The notes beneath the pieces were generated by a model that worked only from the letters and a program-made list of their open reading frames with translations, was not told the origin of the DNA and did no database searches. A DNA stretch of 64,000 nt from a virus, in the IMG/VR virus record IMGVR_UViG_3300033146_005170, positions 1 to 64,000 of that record; one strand, written 5' to 3'. Shown here piece after piece: positions 27,687 through 35,392 of the stretch; position 1 is the first letter of the stretch; every line of letters begins with the position of its first letter. The translations under genes and the position numbers were made by a program.

Positions 27687-27969
27687 TGGTAACACCTATT
27701 AAAGGAATTAAGAGCCTAAAAAGGCTCTAAAGGAGATAGTAAATGCACAAAACTTGAGGAGAAGGCACTTACCGCCAGCACTAGTTTAAAGCAAGAAAAA
27801 AGACTGCACTGGGCGGTTGTGGGGTGTGGTAACTTGCTATTCTCAAGAAAATACCAGCCGTTGAGTAGGCAGCAAAAAATATCAAAAAACGCCTATAGTT
27901 ACTCTTACCATCGTGAAGTGATTGACACCCCTAAACATGAAGCCTAAGAAGGCTTCACTATTAGAAGTG
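27687..27969 (-). other. 283-nt non-coding stretch, possible structured RNA
   Basis: No frame with a credible start and length was found. It is less AT-rich than its surroundings. Minus-strand features are AGAGCC-TTTTTA-GGCTCT (27728-27711) near the surface gene start, and an ACCGCC(C)AG ... CTGGCGGT stem with one bulge enclosing a T6 run (about 27768-27818). It could hold a small RNA or a long regulatory leader. Nothing else recognised. Confidence 0.35.
27938..27957 (-). terminator. Hairpin after the SAP-like gene
   Basis: TGAAGCC-TTCTTA-GGCTTCA, a perfect 7-bp stem starting 12 nt after the stop codon at 27970. The following T-tract is weak (TGTTTAG), so intrinsic termination may be incomplete. 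Confidence 0.5.
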
Positions 27970-28485
27970 TTAAACTTCTTTAGGAGTCTCTTCAGCCTCA
28001 GCATCAGGAGCATCAGGAGCATCTTCAGGAATACCTGCTGGCTCTTCATTATTTGTTTCAGGATTAGGATCCTCAACTTTTTTCTTTCTAGCTCTAGCCA
28101 CAACCGGACGGCCTTTGCTTTTCAACCAATTTGCATACCAAGCAATAGAATTTGAGGTAGTCTCAACGCCTTCAGTTTCTTTCAGGTACCTAGCAAGTTC
28201 CGTATAGCTAAGTTCTGCCAAACTTTCATCTTGCAGTACTTTTATAGTATGATAAGCTTTTGTATTAGGATTCTCTCCTAGGGAGCCTCGCTTTGTCTTT
28301 TTAACGATAACGCCCTCATCATCAAGAGCAAAACCATTCTCATCTAGAAATTCTACCATAGCCTCTCGATCATCAATCTCATTATAATGATTAACGATTT
28401 TTTCCATCAGACGTTCTTTTGAGTCCTTGTCTTCCACCTCTAGCCCTAAACCAGCTGCTCTAGCTATCAACTGTACTTTTGTCAT
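27970..28485 (-). CDS. SAP-like/winged-helix-like DNA-binding candidate, paralogue of 36547-36888
   Basis: The ATG at 28485 is used because AAGGAAA precedes it; 171 residues. The N-terminus TKVQLIARAAGLGLEVEDKDSKERLMEKI resembles a SAP/HeH helix-extended loop-helix. The central domain (KVLQDESLAELSYTELARYL...TTSNSIAWYANWLKSKGRPVVARAR) is clearly related to that of the 113-residue protein at 36547-36888. The C-terminus is acidic Pro/Glu-rich. Has its own promoter (copy B) and a 3' hairpin, so it is a separate transcription unit. Possible regulator. Confidence 0.55.
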   Translation of the reverse strand: MTKVQLIARAAGLGLEVEDKDSKERLMEKIVNHYNEIDDREAMVEFLDENGFALDDEGVIVKKTKRGSLGENPNTKAYHTIKVLQDESLAELSYTELARYLKETEGVETTSNSIAWYANWLKSKGRPVVARARKKKVEDPNPETNNEEPAGIPEDAPDAPDAEAEETPKEV

Positions 28486-28526
28486 AGTATTTCCTTTTAT
28501 GTTTTTCAAAGTTACTTTAGCTTTGA

Positions 28527-28564
28527 TATTATTATTATAACGTGAGTTTTAATACAAGTTACAC
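28527..28564 (-). promoter_or_regulatory. Phage promoter, copy B
   Basis: TATAAT at 28539-28534 and GTGTAAC 18 nt upstream, with spacer end AAAACTCACGT. Predicted start near 28527, 42 nt before the gene starting at 28485. The early transcript contains TATCAAAGC, also present at copy C. Confidence 0.7.
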
Positions 28565-28567
28565 AAT

Positions 28568-28771
28568 TCAAAATTTATCATTTTGAACTAGTCTTACTAT
28601 AGCTTCATATACCTCCTTTGCATAGTTGCTTTTTTCAAAAAACCAATTTGACTCTCCAGCGGCAGTGATGAACTTAATACTTTTATCAAGCTGAATTATC
28701 TCAACTGCCAGATTCAAATTAAAAATATTTTTATCATTATATGGGTTTACAAACCAGCCATTAAATTTCAT
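28568..28771 (-). CDS. Unknown 67-residue protein
   Basis: Begins immediately after the ligase stop (TAAATG), with the ligase 3' end GAGGAT as likely ribosome binding site. Sequence MKFNGWFVNPYNDKNIF... shows no known motif. Last gene before the promoter region of the next unit. Confidence 0.45.
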   Translation of the reverse strand: MKFNGWFVNPYNDKNIFNLNLAVEIIQLDKSIKFITAAGESNWFFEKSNYAKEVYEAIVRLVQNDKF

Positions 28772-29713
28772 TTAAAAATCCTCAAGTTGTTTTAATAAGC
28801 ACTCTTCTGGTAGTTTATCATCATACCAACGAACAAATACTCCATGCCTAAGTTTTTTATTCTTGGTTACATCATTAGCTCGAACTGTTAAAACCTTATG
28901 TTTAAGTTTTCCGTCTATAGCCAGTTGAGTTGCTTCTGCTCGACTGTTTAGATCTCCTAAAGAAGTAATTTTACCAATAGGATATATAGCTCCATGATGG
29001 TATACAGCGACTTCTAAAGCTCCTATCATACCTTCAAATTTACCTTTTCCAGGAGTAGTACCTATAACAAAACAATCAACTTCTAATTGCTTTTTGACTT
29101 TAGTCCAGCCTTTTTCATACCTTACTAAGTCATGTTTAAGCATAATACCTTCTCCATTATGCTCCATAATATCATTCCAAAGTCTTTTATAATTGTTAAT
29201 ACTCCAAGATCTGGCATGATAAACATGGTCATCTCCATAAATAAAAGGACTTTTTAAAATTTGAGGTTTTAGACTATCAAACATAAAAGTTCTAATAGTT
29301 TCTCTTCTAGTTAAGTAACTCTCATTAAAAATATTAAATCCAGCCCATCTTTGAACATCAAAGATTATGATTTTTAAATCTTCTGAAACTATTCCTTTTG
29401 AACCTAGTTCTGATTGAGTAGCATTCCAACTATTCTCTGCTATTACTAGAGCTTCAACGTCTAAAATAGTATCATTGGGTAAATTCATTTTCTCTAATTG
29501 AGAAATTATATGAGGAATTTGTTCTGCCTTATTATGACCACCTCTAGTATGAGCATAATACTTATTTTCCACCTTAGATAAAATAAGCCTATGCCCATCA
29601 AATTTTTCTTCTACATAGATATGTGGCAGTTTAGCTAATACGCTAACTCCATCTATATTGATAGACTTTCCTGCTGATAAAAAATTACCGTATTTAGAAC
29701 TTTTAAAAGACAT
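28772..29713 (-). CDS. ATP-dependent DNA ligase
   Basis: 313 residues. The nucleotidyltransferase motif I is EEKFDGHR with catalytic Lys37; later motifs include HTRGG (III), LDVEALV (IIIa/IV), NGEGIMLKH and KGWTKVKK (V). An OB-like tail follows (IGTTPGKGKFEGMIGALEVAV). Seals nicks after flap removal during phage replication; compact, as is usual for phage ligases. It overlaps the preceding 86-residue gene by 11 bp. Confidence 0.92.
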   Translation of the reverse strand: MSFKSSKYGNFLSAGKSINIDGVSVLAKLPHIYVEEKFDGHRLILSKVENKYYAHTRGGHNKAEQIPHIISQLEKMNLPNDTILDVEALVIAENSWNATQSELGSKGIVSEDLKIIIFDVQRWAGFNIFNESYLTRRETIRTFMFDSLKPQILKSPFIYGDDHVYHARSWSINNYKRLWNDIMEHNGEGIMLKHDLVRYEKGWTKVKKQLEVDCFVIGTTPGKGKFEGMIGALEVAVYHHGAIYPIGKITSLGDLNSRAEATQLAIDGKLKHKVLTVRANDVTKNKKLRHGVFVRWYDDKLPEECLLKQLEDF

Positions 29714-29963
29714 AGTTATCTCCTTTTATAAACTCGCATACCTCTTCAGCTAAATCTCTTATATAGGTAGTTTCGCAGGTATCTTCATAATCGCTGCACA
29801 TTGCCACGACACCATCGCATATTTCTGTGATCCCCATAATTTGCAATACATCTAAATAAACTGAGACTGTTCCTATTGAATATTCAGATAATATAGCTTT
29901 AAAGGTATTATGCTCTATAAGATCATTTAAGGTTATCTTATTCTGAGTCAAAGTCAGAGCCAT
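29703..29963 (-). CDS. Unknown 86-residue acidic protein
   Basis: Strong AAGGAGG site upstream; ends inside the start of the ligase gene. Contains three Cys (EICDGVVAMC...ETCETT) and an acidic C-terminus. No family recognised. Co-transcribed with ligase. Confidence 0.5.
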   Translation of the reverse strand: MALTLTQNKITLNDLIEHNTFKAILSEYSIGTVSVYLDVLQIMGITEICDGVVAMCSDYEDTCETTYIRDLAEEVCEFIKGDNYVF

Positions 29964-30198
29964 TAAAGCCTCCTTCTATATTTGGTTCATAGCTTTTACC
30001 ACCTACAAAATCTCCATCAGGAGTAACATTATAGGTTTTACCACCCACAAAATCTCCATCAGGTGTAACATTATAAGTTTTGCTTTCTACAAAGTCTCCA
30101 TCAGGTGTAATATTATAAGTATCACTGTTGAGAAGCCTACCTTCAGGTGTCATTGTCAATGCCATTATGGCAATACTTATAGATAAGGCTTTTTTCAT
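29938..30198 (-). CDS. Small secreted repeat protein
   Basis: 86 residues. N-terminus KKALSISIAIMALTM is a short signal-like hydrophobic stretch, then three full units of the 14-residue repeat TYNVTPDGDFVGGK and a degenerate fourth. The repeat alternates polar strand and D/G turns. Probably exported or surface-attached; a host-surface or decoy role is only speculation. GGAGG precedes the start. Confidence 0.5.
   Translation of the reverse strand: MKKALSISIAIMALTMTPEGRLLNSDTYNITPDGDFVESKTYNVTPDGDFVGGKTYNVTPDGDFVGGKSYEPNIEGGFNGSDFDSE
30001..30126. repeat. 42-bp tandem repeat, three copies
   Basis: Contiguous units 30001-30042, 30043-30084 and 30085-30126 inside the secreted repeat gene. The first two are most alike and the third more diverged. 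Unit length is 14 codons, so the frame is preserved if copy number changes. Confidence 0.8.
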
Positions 30199-30199
30199 A

Positions 30200-30697
30200 T
30201 TATACTTCCTCCTCTAGAACTACTTCATTAGCTTTTAAAGGTCTTGCAAAAGCCCAACGAGCACCAGCTATACCTTTATAGGCTGAAAACTTAGTATCAG
30301 ATATATAACCCTTAAATACAGTCGGTATCCAGTTGTCTGATTCATCATCTCTAACCATAATGACTTTATTAATATTAGAGTTATCTAAGTACCATTCAGG
30401 CTTTTCTCTATATTTATAACCTTGCATCCAAAGTTGATGACTGCTAGTTACTGGCATCCAATCTTCAGAATTTTCTAAAGCAATTTCTATAGACTTACCC
30501 AAAGCCTTAGCTTTGCGAGCCTCAAAAAACTCATCTTCAATAACATAGTAAGTTGGACTATCAAACATAATATTTATAGGTTGAGCTTTATCATATTTAA
30601 CCCAAATATTCTCAGCAGCGTTATACCACCATAGATTGCCATTATTGGCCCAATGCTTAAATATTGGCCAAAGTTGTTTAGCTCTTTCTTTTGTCAT
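30200..30697 (-). CDS. Conserved-type phage protein, unknown
   Basis: 165 residues, opening with TKERAKQLWPIFKHWANNGNLWWYN, with several Trp-rich segments (EDWMPVTSSHQLWMQGYKYREKPEWYL). Resembles small phage proteins often seen in early regions, without known function. Its 3' end carries the GAGGAGG site of the secreted repeat gene. Confidence 0.55.
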   Translation of the reverse strand: MTKERAKQLWPIFKHWANNGNLWWYNAAENIWVKYDKAQPINIMFDSPTYYVIEDEFFEARKAKALGKSIEIALENSEDWMPVTSSHQLWMQGYKYREKPEWYLDNSNINKVIMVRDDESDNWIPTVFKGYISDTKFSAYKGIAGARWAFARPLKANEVVLEEEV

Positions 30698-30960
30698 AAT
30701 AAGTCCTCCAATTTATTTTCATTACCTAACAGCTCTCTAATATCTTCTCTTAGTCTTTTTATAGTAGTAGAACCTTCTGCTACTAAAAGACAATGTGCAT
30801 AACCAATCCATCTGTTCATTTTAGCAATATCCCAAATAGATTTATTATTATAAAGGGTTATTAAGAGTTCATTAGCTTTACTGCAGTGTCTGTCTGAAAT
30901 AGACAAACTGTAGTCTAAAATAGCTAGAGTATCTGCTAGCTGTTTCTTTTTCTTTTTCAT
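30694..30960 (-). CDS. Unknown 88-residue helical protein
   Basis: Begins KKKKKQLADTLAILDYSL and ends KRLREDIRELLGNENKLEDLL. Overlaps the next gene by 4 bp (ATGA-type coupling) and the Cys-pair micro-protein upstream. No family recognised. Confidence 0.5.
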   Translation of the reverse strand: MKKKKKQLADTLAILDYSLSISDRHCSKANELLITLYNNKSIWDIAKMNRWIGYAHCLLVAEGSTTIKRLREDIRELLGNENKLEDLL

Positions 30961-31106
30961 TTTTCCATCCTTACTAGAATACCAAATCTAGAGTTAAAAA
31001 TTCTAGAAGCCTTTATATAACCAGCACGTTTCCAGAGTTCTCTGAAATAACAAACTGGACAACTTAGTTTATTAACCCTAGTAGGGGTTAAAATTACTTT
31101 AGGCAT
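30957..31106 (-). CDS. 49-residue CxxC protein
   Basis: A short frame overlapping both neighbours (8 bp with the 78-residue gene, ATGA with the 88-residue gene). Contains LSCPVCYFRELWKRAGY, one CxxC pair, and a basic C-terminal half. Possible metal- or nucleic-acid-binding peptide; function unknown. Confidence 0.5.
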   Translation of the reverse strand: MPKVILTPTRVNKLSCPVCYFRELWKRAGYIKASRIFNSRFGILVRMEK

Positions 31107-31335
31107 TGTTAAGTTTATAGCTATCTTCAGCTAGTAACCAAAGTCTATTTTCTGACATATAAGCTTCTTCTTTAGACTCATATTCTCTGCCAACTTTAGG
31201 TAGCTTCCAAGTTTTTGATTTTTTATCAAACCAAATTTCTTGATCGTCAATGCCATAGGCACCAACTTTGATATAGTCAATGCCATTGACATTGTAGTGC
31301 CAACTAGCATCCCCATGATAGTTTCTAAACTTCAC
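31099..31335 (-). CDS. Unknown 78-residue protein, GTG start
   Basis: GTG start with AAGGAG 5 nt upstream. Sequence MKFRNYHGDASWHYNVNGIDYIKVGAYG continues to EIWFDKKSKTWKLP, perhaps a small beta domain. The ribosome binding site lies in a 46-bp tandem duplication shared with the end of the GNAT-like gene. Confidence 0.5.
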   Translation of the reverse strand: MKFRNYHGDASWHYNVNGIDYIKVGAYGIDDQEIWFDKKSKTWKLPKVGREYESKEEAYMSENRLWLLAEDSYKLNNA

Positions 31336-31422
31336 TTTTTCTCCTTAGTAGATTGAGGTGAAGGAGTATTGTAGCATTCACTTTTTCTCCTTAGTAGATT
31401 AGGATGAAGGAATATTGTAGCA
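31331..31422. repeat. 46-bp tandem duplication carrying a ribosome binding site
   Basis: Two units (31331-31376, 31377-31422) with only a few mismatches. Each contains, on the minus strand, CTACTAAGGAGAAAAAGTGAA, i.e. a Shine-Dalgarno plus GTG. Because 46 is not a multiple of 3, the duplication changes the reading frame at the C-terminus of the GNAT-like gene. Confidence 0.85.
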
Positions 31423-31697
31423 TCCATAAGTTCCCAAAATATTATAGCCTCAGGAATTACATCTAAAGCAACAAGTTCTAAATGGCTAAACAGTTGTTTT
31501 AATAGAGCTCTTCCATGCCCTTGTCTCATAGGTGAAATTAAGATATTATATATCCTAGCTTCACCATCTGAGATATAAAAGCATATTATTCCAATATCTA
31601 AGCCTTTATACAGAACTTGATATTCTTTTAACTCAGGCTTTTCTAAATCTTTACAAATAAAACTTAGCTTATAGGGCCGAGTAGCCATAGCTAGCAT
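31332..31697 (-). CDS. GNAT-like acetyltransferase, C-terminus altered by a duplication
   Basis: 121 residues. ISPMRQGHGRALLKQLF matches the acetyl-CoA pyrophosphate loop (Q/RxxGxG/A), followed by IPEAIIFWELM as in GNAT motif B. The last 15 residues (CYNTPSPQSTKEKK) are produced by frame-shifted reading of the second 46-bp repeat unit. Start is uncertain (31697 or 31688; neither has a good site). The target of acetylation cannot be inferred. Confidence 0.55.
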   Translation of the reverse strand: MLAMATRPYKLSFICKDLEKPELKEYQVLYKGLDIGIICFYISDGEARIYNILISPMRQGHGRALLKQLFSHLELVALDVIPEAIIFWELMDATIFLHPNLLRRKSECYNTPSPQSTKEKK

Positions 31698-31899
31698 TTC
31701 TTACATTTTTCCAGAAATAGCTTCCAACACTGTCAGCATCTCTAAGACCCTCATAGACCTCAAATGGAACATCATAATACTCATATTCTTTACCACTTAC
31801 AAAGGTAATAAATAGAGAATTAGTTTGGCTATTGTAACCAATACTAGCTATATTGCTGCTTTCTACCTCAGTAGAATGATCCATACGTGGTTTTGACAT
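31669..31899 (-). CDS. KTSC-domain protein
   Basis: The ATG at 31899 is chosen: AAAGGAG precedes it and promoter copy E lies just upstream; product 76 residues. ESSNIASIGYNSQTNSLFITF, then GKEYEYYDVPFEVYEGL and SVGSYFWKNVR match the KTSC domain (PF13619), a small beta-rich domain common in phages and of unknown function. Overlaps the GNAT-like gene. Confidence 0.7.
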   Translation of the reverse strand: MSKPRMDHSTEVESSNIASIGYNSQTNSLFITFVSGKEYEYYDVPFEVYEGLRDADSVGSYFWKNVRNASYGYSAL

Positions 31900-31922
31900 T
31901 TTTAACTCCTTTAATATATATA

Positions 31923-31960
31923 TACTATAATTATATAATGAGTTTTTTAATGGGTTATTC
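31923..31960 (-). promoter_or_regulatory. Phage promoter, copy E
   Basis: TATAAT at 31935-31930 with GAATAAC at the expected distance (18-nt spacer ending AAAACTCATTA). Predicted start near 31923, about 24 nt before the KTSC gene. Its -35 part overlaps the 3' end of the sigma-region-4-like gene. Confidence 0.55.
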
Positions 31961-32191
31961 GTAGTATCTTTTGACTTTAACTTGTAATTTTGAGATGGCA
32001 ATATCATAAACTCGCCATATTCTTTGTCGAGAGATTTGAAGAATTTCTGCTATTTCAGCTACATCATAAGGTCTGTCCTCTAGTTGTATATCTAGAGAAC
32101 ATTTACCTTTTTTATTTCTGTATTCGCAGAAGATTTTTTTGCAGTCTTTGGACGTGTCCGCATGCTCAGGGCATACATCCATAGGTTTCAT
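31955..32191 (-). CDS. Stand-alone sigma-region-4-like HTH protein with Cys cluster
   Basis: 78 residues. C-terminal YDVAEIAEILQISRQRIWRVYDIAISKLQ (43-70 region) follows the region 4.2 pattern YTLEEIG..LGVSRERVRQIE.KAL.KL. The N-terminal part has four Cys (7, 17, 22, 31) that could bind a metal. Similar Cys-HTH proteins occur in other phages. As the phage sigma factor at 20573-21142 lacks this HTH, this protein could supply -35 recognition, or act as an independent regulator. Physical partnership is inferred only. Confidence 0.7.
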   Translation of the reverse strand: MKPMDVCPEHADTSKDCKKIFCEYRNKKGKCSLDIQLEDRPYDVAEIAEILQISRQRIWRVYDIAISKLQVKVKRYYE

Positions 32192-32192
32192 A

Positions 32193-32438
32193 TTACTCTT
32201 CTTTAACTGGTTTAGTCATGAATTCAGTAAGTTTAACCAAACTGGCATCATCATTATCAACAGCGTAACGAAGCATAGTAAGAGTATCAGCAGCTTTAGC
32301 ACTGTTTAGATTAAATTCAGTAACAAGATCTGATACTAATAGTTTAATTGGTTCATTTGACTCATCTTGGCCGATTTCTACTAGAGCTGCTCCAGCCTTA
32401 GCAAGAGCCTCAACAAAATTTTTGTAAGCATCTATCAT
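32193..32438 (-). CDS. Unknown 81-residue helical protein
   Basis: Follows AAAGGATTATT. Sequence MIDAYKNFVEALAKAGAALVEIG... is helical and acidic. It lies between a probable virion-type gene and the HTH gene, 1 nt before the latter. No family recognised. Confidence 0.5.
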   Translation of the reverse strand: MIDAYKNFVEALAKAGAALVEIGQDESNEPIKLLVSDLVTEFNLNSAKAADTLTMLRYAVDNDDASLVKLTEFMTKPVKEE

Positions 32439-32447
32439 AATAATCCT

Positions 32448-33071
32448 TTAAGAAATAGTGACAGTTCTTTTTCTGCCATAATTGTAGTCTGCATCTCTAA
32501 GACATACAGAAATAATATCTCCTGGGCTAGGAGCAACAGAGTAAACGTGAGCAACATGAGGTGTTGAAGGAGTACCTAAATCTGTTTTTGTAGTTTCATT
32601 AAATACTACTGGCGTACCAGAGTTCCAATCAAGAGTAATATCAGTAGATGTTGAGGCCTCAATAATTGGTCTTGTTTGTTGCTGAATAAGATAGTCAATA
32701 TCTAGCTCAGTATCATCTTCAAATACGATAGTACTTGAAGTTACATTTTTAAAACCTAGAGCTTCAAAGTACAGTCTGTAGTTATTCTTAATTAGAATGT
32801 GATCTGCTTGCTCTTTAAAAAGTCCTGCATCAAAAATAATTGGTAAATTTGAAGTTTTTAAATCAATATTACCATTACCTTGATCATCTAGTAACTTACC
32901 AATTCTAGATAATGCGGCTAGATTTAGATAGAATTCATTTACTCCTCCTGAGCCATCGTCTGTACCTATTGTTAGCCAATTACCAGCAAGAGCTACCTCT
33001 CTTGCTACTACTGGATCTGCATATATAGTTGAGAAAATATCTCCACGAAGAAGTATTCCTGTTTGTGCCAT
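32448..33071 (-). CDS. Probable virion or surface protein, unknown
   Basis: The ATG at 33071 is preferred because GAAAGGAC precedes it (an in-frame TTG lies five codons earlier); 207 residues. TGTDDGSGGVNEFYLNLAALSRIGKLLDDQGNGNIDLKTSNLP and later Thr/Ser-rich beta segments recall phage structural proteins. Together with the next two upstream genes it forms a minus-strand block of larger genes away from the late operon. Confidence 0.45.
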   Translation of the reverse strand: MAQTGILLRGDIFSTIYADPVVAREVALAGNWLTIGTDDGSGGVNEFYLNLAALSRIGKLLDDQGNGNIDLKTSNLPIIFDAGLFKEQADHILIKNNYRLYFEALGFKNVTSSTIVFEDDTELDIDYLIQQQTRPIIEASTSTDITLDWNSGTPVVFNETTKTDLGTPSTPHVAHVYSVAPSPGDIISVCLRDADYNYGRKRTVTIS

Positions 33072-33092
33072 TTTTTGTCCTTTCAAATTTAA

Positions 33093-33968
33093 TTATACCT
33101 TAGGTAAACTATCAAGCTGTACGTATTTATTATGTTCTCTATAGACCATTAAAGTTCGAACAGTGATTTTATCTATAGGTTTATAGCTTAAAATTCTATA
33201 TTTTGAAGCTGCTTGGTACTCTAAAGTACACCAATAAAAGTCACCTTGGATATTGAGAACTCCTTTTAGCTGGAATTCTTCTCTGTTTAACTCTATAAAA
33301 TCAAAGTTATTGGTGAACTCAATGTCATCATCTGGACCATAGGTATCATAAGGACCATTAGGTTCATAAATTATATATTCTGGCTTGGATATATAAGGTC
33401 TACCATCTGATATTCTATAAAAATAAGTTCCTACTCTTTTACTAGCAAGAACTAAAGGTTTTACTTGTATATAATCTTTTGTATAGTATCCAGATGGTAA
33501 TTTCCACAGTGGTGGACCTTTCAAGACATAACATTCTTCTGGAGTATAAATTTCAAGAGTGGAATCTTGAGGATCAAGTATTGTATCATTATAAGGAACT
33601 GATGGCCTAGAAGGTATTGAATAGTTCATAAATGGCGAGACTTCAGACCAGTTCCAAGGTTTTGTATTAAAGCATAGAACATATAGCTTAGTAGCATCCA
33701 TTTTCATACAAGGAGAAGTGCTAAATACATTACCTATAAGATTAATATTAAGTTCTAAGGGCTTTGCAGGGACATTGCCATCAGCATTGGTAATGACATT
33801 GACATTGCCATTGAAAGTGGCGATTCCTAAGCCTAAAGGTACATTAAATTTAGGAATAGCTTGTGAAGCTACAGTTTGATCCTCAAAAACTATTGTTTCT
33901 TCTATATATGAGCGTTGCTGGTCCCATAAATCAGCATTACCATCCCATAGACCTAGATTACCATCCAT
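33093..33968 (-). CDS. Unknown beta-rich protein with W-D-G-N repeat start
   Basis: 291 residues after TAAGGAG. Begins MDGNLGLWDGNADLWDQQ, and has an NGNVNVITNADGNV segment encoded by a CATTGC/CATTGA hexamer run at 33774-33830. Tyr/Pro-rich beta segments follow (GYYTKDYIQVKPL, YEPNGPYDTYGPDDD). Appearance fits a structural protein. No family recognised. Confidence 0.45.
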   Translation of the reverse strand: MDGNLGLWDGNADLWDQQRSYIEETIVFEDQTVASQAIPKFNVPLGLGIATFNGNVNVITNADGNVPAKPLELNINLIGNVFSTSPCMKMDATKLYVLCFNTKPWNWSEVSPFMNYSIPSRPSVPYNDTILDPQDSTLEIYTPEECYVLKGPPLWKLPSGYYTKDYIQVKPLVLASKRVGTYFYRISDGRPYISKPEYIIYEPNGPYDTYGPDDDIEFTNNFDFIELNREEFQLKGVLNIQGDFYWCTLEYQAASKYRILSYKPIDKITVRTLMVYREHNKYVQLDSLPKV

Positions 33969-33979
33969 TTATGTACTCC

Positions 33980-35347
33980 TTAGAGATCATCTATATTGTT
34001 TAATAAATTTTCAATATCTTCTGGGTAATCCTCGACTTCACTTATAAAATCATCTTCAAATTCACTTACTAACTGCCAATCCTCTTCGGTTTTCGGATAT
34101 TCATACTTAGAAAGTTTGTCAAAGAAAACTATAGGCTTTGGTTTCTGGTATTTGCGTCTATACTTTAAGAACTCAAAATAAACATTTTTCGTAATTCTAG
34201 TGCTTAAATTTTTATAGTTCTTAAGCCAATGTAGCAGAGTATATTCATTAAAATGGGACTTAACAAAACCTCTTGGCAAAGGCAAATATGATAGCCATTG
34301 TGGCCACAAGCATACTGTCTTAGTAGCATTATCAATAACCCAGTCACCATGCAATAAAGGTGTCAGATTAGTAGCCAAAACGGCCTCAACTTTAAAAAGT
34401 CTAGAAAAATAAACTGGTACATATCGAATACGGCCAGCCTCTGTATCTACATAATATGGCTTATTAAGTTTAGGGATAAAGTTAAATCTCTTAACGGTAG
34501 GTTGATAATCACCATATCTTATAGTACCCTTAGCCGGACCAAAATCTTTAAGATAGCCTTTATATTTATAGCTTGAGTCATCCCAAAAGAAATAAACAAA
34601 GGAACTATCTACAGTGGTTAGTTTTTCTTCTCCATAGAGTTCTTTTCTAATTTGTATTAATATATTATTGATAGTTTTTTGAGACTTATTGAATTTATTT
34701 AACGTTTGTTCTAGTTGAGTAAATAGAGGTTTTTCTTCTTCGGGTATCTCTTTTAACTGAACTATTTTTCTTTTAACTTGATCCATTGTCCAAGAATAGT
34801 TTTCTCCGCCATCCCAACTAGAATTAACTTCAACAGTTGGTGCTGAATCTAGAGCCTCAGCATAAAAGATAAGTATTTCTTTGGCTTTTTTTAAGCCATT
34901 TTTAATGTTCTTTTCTGAATAGTTAGGAATTCTAGTTCTATAAATTCTTGATGACCAAAGAGAGAGCAGTAGGAGATAATAAGGATTGCTATAATACTCT
35001 AAAGCTTTTTCTTTTATAGTATTATAAGTTATATCTTGTAAATCACCTAAAGATAAATAGGTATTTGCCCACTTTGCAAGAATAAATTCTTTTTTTGGGT
35101 TTAAATTCCTATTATTAGTTCCTCCTAAATCTAGATCTTCTGCAGTTAGGCCTTCCTTTATTGCTGCTTCTCGCAGTGTTTTTATTCTAGACTCTACTAC
35201 ACCTAAATCTAGGTTTTCAAAAGTGAGGTTTTTAAGAATTAATATTATATCCTCTCTATATCTATAACCTAAAGAGAATAGTAGTTTTTGTCTTTTTGCT
35301 TTACTTTGTCTAAAAAAAGTGGTAGTGGACTGGTTATGTTTGGACAT
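33980..35347 (-). CDS. Unknown 455-residue protein
   Basis: First gene downstream of the 1.1-kb gene-free region, with promoter copy G 46 nt upstream and AGGAGC before the ATG. Basic N-terminus (MSKHNQSTTTFFRQSKAKRQK), helical first half, Trp/Tyr-rich second half, acidic C-terminus (EDDFISEVEDYPEDIENLLNN). Position beside a repeat-rich region makes an origin-related or early role possible, but nothing in the sequence shows it. Confidence 0.5.
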   Translation of the reverse strand: MSKHNQSTTTFFRQSKAKRQKLLFSLGYRYREDIILILKNLTFENLDLGVVESRIKTLREAAIKEGLTAEDLDLGGTNNRNLNPKKEFILAKWANTYLSLGDLQDITYNTIKEKALEYYSNPYYLLLLSLWSSRIYRTRIPNYSEKNIKNGLKKAKEILIFYAEALDSAPTVEVNSSWDGGENYSWTMDQVKRKIVQLKEIPEEEKPLFTQLEQTLNKFNKSQKTINNILIQIRKELYGEEKLTTVDSSFVYFFWDDSSYKYKGYLKDFGPAKGTIRYGDYQPTVKRFNFIPKLNKPYYVDTEAGRIRYVPVYFSRLFKVEAVLATNLTPLLHGDWVIDNATKTVCLWPQWLSYLPLPRGFVKSHFNEYTLLHWLKNYKNLSTRITKNVYFEFLKYRRKYQKPKPIVFFDKLSKYEYPKTEEDWQLVSEFEDDFISEVEDYPEDIENLLNNIDDL

Positions 35348-35392
35348 TGGATATGCTCCTAGTATTGTATTTTAATATTATATTATACTATA

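Noticed and set aside
27687-27969. tRNA gene
   Set aside because: No TTCRANNC T-loop or cloverleaf could be formed; none found elsewhere in the window either.
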